This document shows, in pieces, positions 7,892-15,719 of a stretch of DNA of 46,715 nt (the first letter of the stretch is position 1; every line of letters starts with the position of its first letter). The DNA is taken from NCBI GenBank assembly GCA_016215705.1, contig JACRIR010000082.1, positions 1 to 46,715 on the forward strand, given 5' to 3'. Made by a program: the position numbers and the translations under genes. The notes below the pieces were generated by a model. The model saw nothing but the letters and a program-made list of their open reading frames with translations. It was not told the DNA's origin and made no database searches. The stretch comes from Candidatus Poribacteria bacterium. GTDB lineage: Bacteria > Abyssobacteria > SURF-5.

Positions 7892-9425
7892 GCCTCGAGG
7901 CATACCGGAATACTGTTTCTGTGCCTTTCAATTGATACTCGGGCGACACGTTGTCGAATATCACCGCTTCAATCTGCGGGAAAAAAACCTTGATCCCATC
8001 ACCCCACGCAAGCGCCAGGTACAAGTTCCCGTCCGAGCCGGAAATGTAAAGAGTTGTCCCCCCCGGAGCCGAAGCCAGCACTGGTTTGAGTTCGTTGATA
8101 GCGCGTTGCGCCACGGACGAGAACCTGCCCACGTGACTCAGTCGCCGCGCGCGAATCTGCATGTTCAGCATGAGCGCCACCACGCAGACGGTTATCAACA
8201 CTCCCGCTCTTGCCCTGCGGTTTGACAAAGATGCGAAAGCCGCCGAGAAAACGATCGACATGCCGACGCACGAGAGACTCATGTAATACGGCTCGAATCG
8301 GCTCGTGAACGGCAGCGCCGGCATGGCGCCGATGATTGAAACAACCAGGCCAAACCCCATCAATCTAAGATAGCCACGAATTCTTGTGTTTCCGGCTTCT
8401 GACAACAGGTTTGTTGCCACCCCCTCATGCTTTCTACGATTGCCTGACAGCCGCGCAAACCTTCTAATCCCCAATCCGAAATCCGAAATCCGAAATCCCT
8501 TGCGTCGCTCCCGATCTTTCAAGAGCCACACAAATAGCAAAAGCGCGAGGCAGCCGGCAAGAAACTGGAAGGCATAGCCTTGAACTTTCGGGAAAAAGGT
8601 TATTGACAGGTACCAGACATTGACGCAGGCCAGAAGGTACTTCACCAAATTCGATATCCAGAATAGACCGATGCCGGTGGCGTATTCCCCTTCGGCAGGC
8701 ATTGACTCAACAAACAGAATCCGGAACACAAGAAAAGCTCCGGCCAGGAAAATGAGCGGCAGAAGCATAGCATATCTTCTTATGTTCGCCTTGTCTCGAT
8801 TCAGAATAACTTCATACGCCACGAGGATCAACGGAAACACCAGCGCGGTTTCCTTCGACAAGAGGGCAAGCAGAAAAAAACCCATCGAAAGGAGAAAGCG
8901 TAAGCCGGTCTTCTGAGAACACGCAAGATATGCAACCATGCTGAGCACTGTGAAAAGAGTCATCAGAGAATCCTGTATCCCCGAGACCCAGCTCACCGTC
9001 TCAAAATGAACACCGCGAGTCAGATAGAAAAGGGCCGTCACGAATCCTTTTGCGCGGTCCCGAAAAATCATGGCGCCCAAATAGTAGACGGCGAGCGCAT
9101 TCGCGCAAAACAGGATGAGATTGAAAATATGATACGGCAAGGGCCACAACCCGAAAAGCTTCAGCATGGCCGTAAAATACATCGATGTGCTCAAAGGCCT
9201 GTAAAAAGGGCCGAATGGCTTAAGCATTGCGGCAAAGCCCTCAACCCGGTTCTGAGACGCGCGACTGAGAAAATAGAAATCGTCCTGCGCAAAGAAATAC
9301 GACAACGAGGGGAGATACAAGAGGAGGCATAGCAAGAGCAGCAATGCCAGCAAAGCTGGGACGCCGAGACTGTCCCGCCATTTAAGATTATGTGACGAGG
9401 CTTGTAGGCGCGAATTCATTCGCAT
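7881..9425 (-). CDS. Membrane glycosyltransferase, GT-C / GT39-like
   Basis: This protein of about 514 residues has some ten membrane helices. The first extracytoplasmic loop carries an acidic motif (FFAQDDFYFLSRASQNR, about residues 43-60), where GT-C enzymes place the catalytic Asp. Such enzymes use lipid-linked sugars to glycosylate proteins or lipids outside the membrane. In the middle (around residue 310) a basic stretch with R-I-S-D-F-G-L is encoded by a 7-bp tandem repeat (8473-8499), probably an inserted sequence in a cytoplasmic loop. The start is uncertain: the proposed ATG at 9425 and the next one at 9419 both lie inside a fragment of a dispersed repeat that also occurs near 18113. 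The sugar and acceptor are unknown. Confidence 0.75.
   Translation of the reverse strand: MRMNSRLQASSHNLKWRDSLGVPALLALLLLLCLLLYLPSLSYFFAQDDFYFLSRASQNRVEGFAAMLKPFGPFYRPLSTSMYFTAMLKLFGLWPLPYHIFNLILFCANALAVYYLGAMIFRDRAKGFVTALFYLTRGVHFETVSWVSGIQDSLMTLFTVLSMVAYLACSQKTGLRFLLSMGFFLLALLSKETALVFPLILVAYEVILNRDKANIRRYAMLLPLIFLAGAFLVFRILFVESMPAEGEYATGIGLFWISNLVKYLLACVNVWYLSITFFPKVQGYAFQFLAGCLALLLFVWLLKDRERRKGFRISDFGLGIRRFARLSGNRRKHEGVATNLLSEAGNTRIRGYLRLMGFGLVVSIIGAMPALPFTSRFEPYYMSLSCVGMSIVFSAAFASLSNRRARAGVLITVCVVALMLNMQIRARRLSHVGRFSSVAQRAINELKPVLASAPGGTTLYISGSDGNLYLALAWGDGIKVFFPQIEAVIFDNVSPEYQLKGTETVFRYASRLTS
8473..8499. repeat. 7-bp tandem repeat inside the glycosyltransferase gene
   Basis: The unit AATCCGA is present almost four times in a row. 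In the gene it is read in frame as an R-I-S-D-F-G type sequence in a basic loop. It looks like a small repeat insertion or expansion tolerated by the protein. Confidence 0.8.
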
Positions 9426-9593
9426 AGAATCCTGTGCAGATATCCATGTTGCTGCATATAAGTAGGTCGCAATTGTCTGCAGATCAGGCAACTGAAGCGC
9501 CGCCAAATCACGCAGACAAGGAACCGGCTTGCGAATATCTCGTCCGCCTGCCGCGCTTCCAAGCTAACACAAGCAGAGCCATCGGGTCAAACA

Positions 9594-9679
9594 CTCACGG
9601 CGTGTTGCCCAAATGATAATAGTCGTTTGTCATTCCCTCACGGCGTGTTGCCCAAATGATAATAGTTGTTTGTCATTCT
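9594..9679. repeat. 43-bp tandem duplication
   Basis: Two adjacent copies (9594-9636 and 9637-9679) differ in about two bases. Each begins CTCACGGCGTGTTGCCCAAA. Only two units are present, with no spacer between them, so this is not a CRISPR. Confidence 0.9.
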
Positions 9680-9764
9680 GAGCGAAGCGAAGAATCTCTG
9701 TCTATAGGTCGCAAATTTGCAGGAAGACGAGAGATTCTTCGTCGCTTCGCTCCTCAGAATGACA
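9671..9764. repeat. Inverted repeat, GTCATTCTGAGCGAAGCGAAG family
   Basis: A left arm (about 9671-9699) and an imperfect right arm (about 9731-9764) pair around a loop of roughly 30 bases. Single arms of the same family recur near 40780-40806 and 42732-42757. It is a widespread type of bacterial intergenic repeat. Confidence 0.8.
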
Positions 9765-9912
9765 TTCCTCATAGCACTACGAAGCGCAATTTCACTTGGG
9801 CAACAGCCTTCTCAGTACAACCCAAAGCAGCAAACAAGAAGTGGACCGGTAGAAACCGCACATGAACGCTGATACAGGGCAACACTGCGGAACTCCGAAT
9901 ACCTTTGGCCCA

Positions 9913-9941
9913 TTGAACACGCTTTCCCTCTCTGCTATAAT
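9913..9941 (+). promoter_or_regulatory. Sigma-70-type promoter upstream of the RadC-like/methyltransferase pair
   Basis: TTGAAC (9913-9918), a 17-base spacer and a perfect TATAAT (9936-9941). The next forward gene begins at 10266, so if it serves that pair the transcript has a leader of about 320 bases that includes a long dispersed repeat. Confidence 0.55.
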
Positions 9942-10069
9942 AAGTCCACTTCTATGAACTCTAACACATCAACAAATCTGCGGAATGAAAGGCTTTCTGC
10001 CACTGTTCATTTGTAGAGGAGTGCCGCTTTGTTTTCTGAAAGTTCTGAAAGAGGAGAGACAAGAGATTC

Positions 10070-10258
10070 GCGGCGCGGCACAGCCGCAACCAAACAGCGC
10101 ATATCGGACGCGATGAATCGCGCCCCTACAGGATCCCTTGATTCATGCGTGTAGGGGCGCAATTCATTGCGCCCGTGTATTAATATGCGTTAGGTTCGTG
10201 CAAGAAATCACGACACAAATTCACGATCTTAAACGTGCGCAGTACAGGAAGGCGGCGG
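10070..10258 (+). repeat. Long dispersed repeat, copy 1
   Basis: The element starts with a GCGGCACAGCCGCAACC-type segment. It continues with a palindromic pair (CGCGATGAATCGCGCCCC around 10110 and GGGGCGCAATTCATTGCGCC around 10153-10172) and ends with a segment of the AAATCACGACACAAATTCACG type, closing at GCAGTACAG (10239-10247). The last 100 bases line up almost without gaps with 40926-41033. It ends directly in front of the RadC-like gene at 10266. Confidence 0.8.
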
Positions 10259-10265
10259 AAAAGAG

Positions 10266-10553
10266 ATGACATCGAAACTAAAGCCCGGCAGGAAATTCAT
10301 AGAAGGCGGGCCGGCGACCTGTACGGACGCGGAGATTCTGGCGATCCTGATTGGCTCCGGAGGCCCGGGGTATTCCGCGATTGATTGCGCGAATGCGATC
10401 CTGAAAAAGTTCGGGACCCTTGCAAATCTCATGGACAAACCGATCAAAGACCTCACACAAGTACAAGGCATAAACACAGTCAAGGCCATAAAGATTGCCG
10501 CTGCTTACGAACTCGTGTGTCGCATCATCGAGCATCTGGAGAAGAACGGATGA
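10266..10553 (+). CDS. RadC N-terminal (UPF0758, HhH) stand-alone protein 1
   Basis: This 95-residue protein matches only the N-terminal helical region of RadC. The LTDAEILAILIGSG-like segment (here T-D-A-E-I-L-A-I-L-I, residues about 20-31) is followed by a helix-hairpin-helix around residues 59-79 (LTQVQGINTVKAIKIAAAYEL). The C-terminal JAB/MPN metallopeptidase domain with its HxHPSGDP motif is absent. HhH motifs usually bind DNA without sequence preference. The stop overlaps the ATG of the methyltransferase gene by four bases (ATGA), so the two are translationally coupled. A homologue with the same coupling to a different methyltransferase is at 40181-40474. No upstream in-frame start exists before a stop codon. 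It is probably a DNA-binding partner of the methyltransferase, which is an inference. Confidence 0.82.
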   Translation: MTSKLKPGRKFIEGGPATCTDAEILAILIGSGGPGYSAIDCANAILKKFGTLANLMDKPIKDLTQVQGINTVKAIKIAAAYELVCRIIEHLEKNG

Positions 10554-12346
10554 ATCCTGAAGAACTGGGTGATGCCAAGATCAGTCGAGCATTCAGGCCG
10601 AAAAATCACCTCAACCGGCAAATACCTCCGGAACCGCACACCGCCATGTATGTCTGGCACAAATATTGGTCGCGCAAGACTTGGAATGTAGTGGGGGAAT
10701 TCATCAAACACTATACGAGAGAGCAGGATGTCATTCTCGATCCTTTCGCTGGTAGCGGCGTGGTGGCGATTGAAGCTGTTCGTCACGGGCGACGCGCTAT
10801 CGTCGTGGACTTGAATCCGGCAGCTAATCTGATAACTGAACTCACGTTGCGCCCGGTAAACCTTCTTAAGCTGCGTGAAGCCTACGTACAAGTTGAGAAG
10901 AAGGTCCGCAAGAAAATCGAGAAGCTCTACGAAAGTCATTGCGTGAAGTGCGACGCTCTGCTCATTCCCGCCTGCTTTGTTCGCGAGGGTGACGCGGTCA
11001 TTGAAGTGCGCTATCCAAAATGTCCTGACTGCGGATATCGGTGTGAGTCGGGAAGCAAACCCAAGAAGGCGGACATGGACGAACTGGAAACACTGGAGAG
11101 AAAGCCAATCACAGAATGGTATCCGAAGGACCCTCTCTCTTACCCCGACGGAGAGCCATTCATGAAGAGAGAACATTTCAAATCCCTTGATCAACTCTTC
11201 ACGCGCAGGAACCTGCGGGCGGTGGCAATTCTTCGTCAGGCAATCGAGGAGGAGAAGTCCCCTCTCACAAGAAAGTATCTCCTGGGCGCCTTCGCCTCAA
11301 TGGTCCATCTATGCACACGCATGATGCCGGTGGGTAACCCACAGCCCACAAATCACTATACGTACTTCAGTTCGCCGGGATGGACGCAGCATAGCTATTG
11401 GTCTGCGCCTCGTTTCATGGAGCAGAACGTTTGGGATCGCTTTGAGGGGGCTGTGCTGGGCCATCAGGGACTCCTAAATGCCAAAGCTGAATCCTCGAAG
11501 GTTCTGCCGAAAATCAAGCTCACGGAGAAATGGAGTGAGGTTCTCTCGGGGCGAGCAGATGTCGCCATAGTCACGGCGGACTGCCTCAAGGCAATGGGGG
11601 AGATGCCGGATGATTCCGTTGACTACATCTTCACTGATCCGCCTTATGACGCCTCCGTGCAGTACGGTGAGCTCTCATTTCTCTGGAACGCTTGGCTGAA
11701 GGAAAATGGTCATTACACGGAACGGCTTATCACGCATGAGATAGTCCGTAACGAGCGACAGAAGAAGCCCTTCGAGGTCTATCACTCGCTGCTGTCTAAC
11801 AGTTTCCAGCAAATGCATCGCGTCCTTCGCCCGGGAAGATACCTGACGCTCACGTTCCATAGTCCAACCTTCAAAGTAAGGAATGCCACTGTGCGGGCGG
11901 GAGTCTTTGCCGGATTCGACTTTCAGAAGATTCATCATCAACCACTTGGGCAGGTTTCGGCCAAGGCTATGCTTCAACCGTTCGGAAGCGCTCAAGGAGA
12001 TTTCTACCTTCGGTTCGAAAAAGCCACCAGCCGCAAGGCCAAACCAATGGAAGAAGTGACCGAAGAGCGGTTCAGACGCATCGTCATGGAGACATGCAAG
12101 AAAGTCATCGCGGAAAGAGCCGAACCCACCCCGTATACGATCCTTATCAATCAAGTTGATCCCGAACTCGCCAAGATGGGGTTGTTCGGAACGCTCAAAA
12201 CCGGCCTGGATGTGAAAACTGCGCTTCAAGATGAGGTCGGTCAAACATTCCGCCTGGTGAAAGCGAAGATCGGCGCCGCCGAAGGTGATCTGTGGTGGTT
12301 CAACGACCCAACCTCTTGCCCAAAGAGCGAAAAGACAACTTCCTAA
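10550..12346 (+). CDS. DNA methyltransferase with embedded zinc-ribbon-like insert
   Basis: This 598-residue protein carries both hallmarks of amino-group DNA methyltransferases: the SAM-binding D-P-F-A-G-S-G (residues 64-70) and the catalytic D-P-P-Y (363-366). About 290 residues lie between them, the alpha-like order in which the target recognition region sits in the middle. That middle part includes two CxxC pairs (C131-x-x-C134 and C158-x-x-C161) that look like a zinc ribbon. DPPY is found in both N6-adenine and N4-cytosine enzymes, so the methylated base is undecided. The ATG overlaps the stop of the RadC-like gene. No restriction endonuclease is recognised next to it, though a small ORF follows. 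It could be an orphan methylase, or part of a restriction or defence module. Confidence 0.85.
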   Translation: MNPEELGDAKISRAFRPKNHLNRQIPPEPHTAMYVWHKYWSRKTWNVVGEFIKHYTREQDVILDPFAGSGVVAIEAVRHGRRAIVVDLNPAANLITELTLRPVNLLKLREAYVQVEKKVRKKIEKLYESHCVKCDALLIPACFVREGDAVIEVRYPKCPDCGYRCESGSKPKKADMDELETLERKPITEWYPKDPLSYPDGEPFMKREHFKSLDQLFTRRNLRAVAILRQAIEEEKSPLTRKYLLGAFASMVHLCTRMMPVGNPQPTNHYTYFSSPGWTQHSYWSAPRFMEQNVWDRFEGAVLGHQGLLNAKAESSKVLPKIKLTEKWSEVLSGRADVAIVTADCLKAMGEMPDDSVDYIFTDPPYDASVQYGELSFLWNAWLKENGHYTERLITHEIVRNERQKKPFEVYHSLLSNSFQQMHRVLRPGRYLTLTFHSPTFKVRNATVRAGVFAGFDFQKIHHQPLGQVSAKAMLQPFGSAQGDFYLRFEKATSRKAKPMEEVTEERFRRIVMETCKKVIAERAEPTPYTILINQVDPELAKMGLFGTLKTGLDVKTALQDEVGQTFRLVKAKIGAAEGDLWWFNDPTSCPKSEKTTS

Positions 12347-12351
12347 CGAAG

Positions 12352-12561
12352 ATGCAATCTCCGTTGTTCAAAGAAAGATACGAAAAGGACTCCTGGAAGA
12401 TACTCTATTTCGACGAATTGATGAATAGATTCAGCAAGGCCAAAGGGAAGACTAGAATTGAAGACATTTTCGGGATGGATAGCCCGTCAAGAAAGAAGCA
12501 TGTCTCTTCCGGCAACTCGTATGCATTTGAGCAGGGAGTTCTGAACCTGGAGTATGACTAA
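12352..12561 (+). CDS. Small hypothetical protein behind the methyltransferase
   Basis: This 69-residue ORF starts five bases after the methyltransferase stop and has plausible protein composition (charged, with aromatic residues, e.g. KDSWKILYFDELMNRF). No known domain is recognised and its ribosome site is poor. The same frame stays open upstream, overlapping the end of the methyltransferase from 12292. It could therefore be a separate small subunit, or the displaced C-terminus of a methyltransferase that was longer before a frameshift around 12300-12346. A remnant of a restriction gene is a third possibility. Confidence 0.45.
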   Translation: MQSPLFKERYEKDSWKILYFDELMNRFSKAKGKTRIEDIFGMDSPSRKKHVSSGNSYAFEQGVLNLEYD

Positions 12562-12625
12562 TAACGAGCTTCCTGAATCGTGCGGCGGAATGCGGGAATC
12601 ATACTGCTAGTTCTGACGTTGAATA

Positions 12626-13384
12626 ATGCGAACCATTAAGCTTGTTCTCCAATATGACGGCGGCAAATACGCCGGATGGCAAGTGCAGGATAACGCCACC
12701 ACCATACAGGAGTTGGTGGAAAACGCGCTCGGGACCGTCCTTCAGGAGAAGATTCGTGTTTCAGCCGCCAGCCGCACCGATTCCGGCGTGCACGCGCTCG
12801 GCAATGTGGCCGCGTTCAAGACGTCGAATCCATTCCCTCTCCATCGGCTGCATCGCGCGTTGAACGGAATCCTGCCACCCGATATCCGCGCAACCGAGAT
12901 CGTCGAGACAAAAGAAGGTTTTGTCCCGCGCTACGCAAAAGAGAAGACCTATCGCTATGCGCTCGCATTTGGCGAATTCGTGAGCCCGTTCCAGCGGCGA
13001 TATGCATGGCACGTGCGCGAAGCTCTCGATTTCGGCGCGATGCAACAAGCAGCCGAGGCGTTCATCGGCGAACACGATTTCACGTCATTCACGGCGGCAG
13101 GCGGAGGCGAGAAAACACATGTCCGCGAGGTGTACAGATTCGAATTCGGCGCGGGCGGGGTCATAAGCGCATGTCTGGATGACAAAGACATTTGTCATTT
13201 CGATATAACCGCAAACGGTTTCCTCTACAAAATGGTCAGGAATATCATTGGCACGCTGGTGGAAGTTGGCCGGGGCAAAATAGCGCCAGCGGAGATTCCG
13301 AAAATCATCGAGGCGAAGAACCGCGCGCTCGCGGGGCCCACGGCGCCGCCACACGGGTTGTGCCTCTTGTCGGTCAAGTACTGA
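12626..13384 (+). CDS. truA: tRNA pseudouridine(38-40) synthase TruA
   Basis: This 252-residue protein is full length for the family. The catalytic aspartate is D52 in the S-R-T-D-S-G-V-H-A motif (usually G-R-T-D-x-G-V-H-A). The opening KLVLQYDGGKYAGWQVQ and the C-terminal FLYKMVRNIIGTLVEVGRG are typical. TruA isomerises uridines 38-40 in the anticodon stem-loop of many tRNAs in the cytoplasm. No Shine-Dalgarno sequence is evident before the ATG. A perfect hairpin of the CGGGGACAC family follows the stop by about 40 bases. Confidence 0.95.
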   Translation: MRTIKLVLQYDGGKYAGWQVQDNATTIQELVENALGTVLQEKIRVSAASRTDSGVHALGNVAAFKTSNPFPLHRLHRALNGILPPDIRATEIVETKEGFVPRYAKEKTYRYALAFGEFVSPFQRRYAWHVREALDFGAMQQAAEAFIGEHDFTSFTAAGGGEKTHVREVYRFEFGAGGVISACLDDKDICHFDITANGFLYKMVRNIIGTLVEVGRGKIAPAEIPKIIEAKNRALAGPTAPPHGLCLLSVKY

Positions 13385-13422
13385 AAAGAAAAGAAGGATA
13401 AACCACAAAGGCGGAAGCGGAA

Positions 13423-13465
13423 GCATATTCGGGGACACCATGTGGCATGGTGTCCCCGAATATGC
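13423..13465. repeat. Perfect 20-bp palindrome, CGGGGACAC hairpin family, copy 1
   Basis: The arm GCATATTCGGGGACACCATG (13423-13442), a TGG loop and the exact complement (13446-13465). There is no T-tract after it, so a simple intrinsic terminator role is not supported on this strand. Two relatives are at 20402-20444 and 42669-42707. Confidence 0.92.
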
Positions 13466-13507
13466 GCAGCTCTTCTGACAGACAAGGCTTAGAGGAAAAT
13501 TACGAGA

Positions 13508-14242
13508 ATGGCTGAGCAAACGAGAACACCTGTGATCGGCATCTCGACCTGCATCGATGTCGGTCTGCGGATAAATCCGGAACGCACTTATCAATACATC
13601 GAGGTATCATATGCTGAAGCTGTGGCCGAAGCAGGGGCAATTCCGACAATTATCCCGTATGTGCGGGACACATCTTTATACACCAAGATTCTCGACAAAA
13701 TCGACGGCCTCATCATCACCGGCGGCGAGGACTTACCCTCGAATGTGCCGGGCGAAGAGCCGGAAGTGCCGCTGCTCATGACACCGGAATGCCGCATAAC
13801 GCAGGACCGCGCGCTCCTCGAAGGCATGCTCGCGCGGAAAATGCCGTATCTCGGGATTTGTTATGGCATGCAGTTCCTCAACCTCCATTTCGGAGGCACG
13901 CTCTACTACGATATTCCGCACCAGCTCCCGGCCTCTGCTAACCATAGACCAGGCGATATGGCGCACAGACACACGGTAAAACTGCAAGACGGCACACGAC
14001 TGAAGCGAATTCTCGGCGTTAGCGAAATCAGCGCTAACACGAGCCACCATCAGGCGGTGCGCGACGTCGGCAAGGGGTTGAGACTTGCAGGCGCATGCGA
14101 GGACGGCGTCATCGAGGCAATCGAGACAACCGGTGACAACTTCATGATCGGGATGCAATGGCACCCTGAGAAAATGGAAGATGACAACCGCCGCAAGATT
14201 TTCTCGGCGTTTGTGGAGGCTTGCAGACGGCAAGTCACCTGA
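13508..14242 (+). CDS. Class I glutamine amidotransferase-like hydrolase (PuuD/peptidase C26 family)
   Basis: This 244-residue protein has the nucleophile elbow G-I-C-Y-G-M-Q with C118 and the histidine/glutamate pair in W-H-P-E (H219, E221), the full catalytic triad of the family. The I-T-G-G-E-D-L-P segment near residue 70 is also typical of gamma-glutamyl-GABA hydrolases, which release glutamate from gamma-glutamyl amides. The true substrate here is unknown, and the putrescine pathway partners are not in the window. An AGAGGA site precedes the ATG. The gene is followed after 21 bases by the alpha-toroid-like gene, so the two are probably co-transcribed. Confidence 0.88.
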   Translation: MAEQTRTPVIGISTCIDVGLRINPERTYQYIEVSYAEAVAEAGAIPTIIPYVRDTSLYTKILDKIDGLIITGGEDLPSNVPGEEPEVPLLMTPECRITQDRALLEGMLARKMPYLGICYGMQFLNLHFGGTLYYDIPHQLPASANHRPGDMAHRHTVKLQDGTRLKRILGVSEISANTSHHQAVRDVGKGLRLAGACEDGVIEAIETTGDNFMIGMQWHPEKMEDDNRRKIFSAFVEACRRQVT

Positions 14243-14263
14243 ATGGAAAGGCCTTGATTCAAG

Positions 14264-15364
14264 ATGGCTCACAATCCGGAAAAAAGAGTGTCCGAGATGC
14301 GCGAGCGCGCGCGCGGGTGGCTGGACAGTATGCGTCTCAAGGATGGCGCGTTCGGAGTGCATCGCGCGAGCAAATATCATGACATAACGGAATTCCCGTC
14401 GATGCTCTTGCCCGCGACGTATGATGCGACGCATTGCCGCAAGCTGCTGGGCAATTACGAGAACCTTCCAGGCGCAAAGCGAGATGAGCTCGCAGCCTTC
14501 ATCAACAGCTTTCAGCACGAGGCGGGCAACTACCGAATGCATCAGATGCGCAGAGAGGACATTTACTATCCCACGTGGGAGTACATTGACTTCCATACCA
14601 CAAACTACGCAATGGGAGCGGTTCTGTCCATCGGCGGAAGGCCGAAGAAGCCACTGCGATTTGTCGAGCCGTATTGCTCGATGGACGCGCTACAAAGATG
14701 GCTCTCCGCGCGAAACATGTCTGACCCGTGGAACGAAGGCAACAACATCGTCAACCTTGCCAGCTTCTACTTCGTGCTTGCCGAAGGAGGCGATGATCGG
14801 ATAAAGCCGCTGATCGAACACCTTTTCTCGTGGCATGGACAGACGCAAGACGCTCAAACCGGTTACTGGCGCGACGCCGCGGCGCAGCCGCCGGTTCATC
14901 CGATGGTCGCAATGGCGGGAGCGTCCCACAATTTCCATCTCTACTACTACCTCAATCGGCCGGTACGATACATAGAGCGGATCGTCGATCACTGCCTGAG
15001 TTTTGTCAGTGACGGCGCTATGTCCGCATGCGTTGACATCGACGTGGTAGACATTCTGGCGAATATGCGAAGATACGGCTATCGGACCGCGGATATCGAG
15101 GGAGGACTCGAAGAGAAATTGGCGGATTTGCTCGAGTTTCAAAACCCGGACGGCGGCTTCCCGGATGTTTGTGAAGGCGACCGTCGGTTCGACGGCTGGA
15201 ACCGGTACATCGAACCGCAGGGCTTAAGCAACACCTTCGCCACGTGGTTCCGCTCCGCCACCATCGGCATGATCTGTGAAATCATAATGCCTAACGCCTT
15301 CCCCTGGCATTTCCGCAACACCATTGGCATGGGTTACTTCAACCATGCCTACTCGCCGAGATAA
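14264..15364 (+). CDS. Hypothetical protein with alpha/alpha-toroid-like features
   Basis: This 366-residue soluble protein has no assigned family that I can name. It is helical, with aromatic and glycine-rich turns such as NPDGGFPDVCEGDRRFDGWNRY, and paired helices similar in style to terpene-cyclase/prenyltransferase or other alpha-toroid proteins. Residues H-T-T-N-Y-A (around 114-119) and W-R-D-A-A-A (around 206-211) could line a pocket. No signal peptide is seen. It follows the amidotransferase gene by 21 bases and may act on the same substrate. The function is unknown, and the toroid idea rests on pattern only. Confidence 0.7.
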   Translation: MAHNPEKRVSEMRERARGWLDSMRLKDGAFGVHRASKYHDITEFPSMLLPATYDATHCRKLLGNYENLPGAKRDELAAFINSFQHEAGNYRMHQMRREDIYYPTWEYIDFHTTNYAMGAVLSIGGRPKKPLRFVEPYCSMDALQRWLSARNMSDPWNEGNNIVNLASFYFVLAEGGDDRIKPLIEHLFSWHGQTQDAQTGYWRDAAAQPPVHPMVAMAGASHNFHLYYYLNRPVRYIERIVDHCLSFVSDGAMSACVDIDVVDILANMRRYGYRTADIEGGLEEKLADLLEFQNPDGGFPDVCEGDRRFDGWNRYIEPQGLSNTFATWFRSATIGMICEIIMPNAFPWHFRNTIGMGYFNHAYSPR

Positions 15365-15719
15365 GTGTGCTGTTTCAAAAAAAGCCGACCAATTCGATGC
15401 TGTTTGTCTTGTATTGCAACGGTTGCATGCCCCCGGGTGCGAACAGATGCGCGTTTCTCGCGGGAAGAAAGACCTCCTAATCTCAATCATAACAATTAGT
15501 TAACCATAAGACAGTCCGCTAAGAAGCGCTTCAGATGTCTTCCGTTGGCACGCCCAATGCTCTTGCTAATAAACAACATCAATTGTCGAAAATCCGCAAT
15601 TTCGGTAGTCTTGGGGGCACGCAGGAGAGCAAGAAGTGAATGCACCTCGATTTATAAAACGCGAAACGATCTCGCGAGCAGTTGGTTCGCGATTGTCTAG
15701 TTTGTAGGAGGCAAATACG
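15365..15719. other. Intergenic region carrying a possible sigma-54 promoter
   Basis: No gene is seen in these 355 bases. The main feature is a GG-N10-GC element at 15545-15561 (listed separately). Between it and the next gene lies a leader of about 150 bases containing short inverted pieces (for example ATCTCGCGAGC). Confidence 0.5.
15545..15561 (+). promoter_or_regulatory. Candidate sigma-54 (-24/-12) promoter
   Basis: TTGGCACG-CCCA-ATGCT matches the RpoN consensus TGGCACG-N4-TTGCW except for one base, with the required 10 bases between the GG and GC doublets. It points toward the gene at 15720, with transcription expected near 15572. No enhancer-binding regulator is seen nearby. Confidence 0.5.

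Larger units (their letters stand above)
9426..10265. other. Repeat-rich intergenic region (840 bases)
   Basis: No convincing gene is seen. The stretch holds a 43-bp tandem duplication, a long inverted repeat of the TCATTCTGAGCGAAGCGAAG type, a sigma-70-like promoter at 9913-9941 and one full copy of the largest dispersed repeat of the window just before the RadC-like gene. A 20-codon ORF starting near 9954 after the promoter has no ribosome site and is not called. Confidence 0.7.

Noticed and set aside
9594-9679. Possible CRISPR repeats
   Set aside because: There are only two units, directly adjacent with no spacers, and no cas genes are nearby.
10266-10553. Full RadC-type JAB protein
   Set aside because: Both small RadC-like proteins stop after the HhH region, and no HxHPSGDP motif is present in any frame downstream.
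13423-13465. Intrinsic terminator of truA
   Set aside because: The stem is perfect, but no T-run follows on either strand close to the stem, so it is listed as a repeat.
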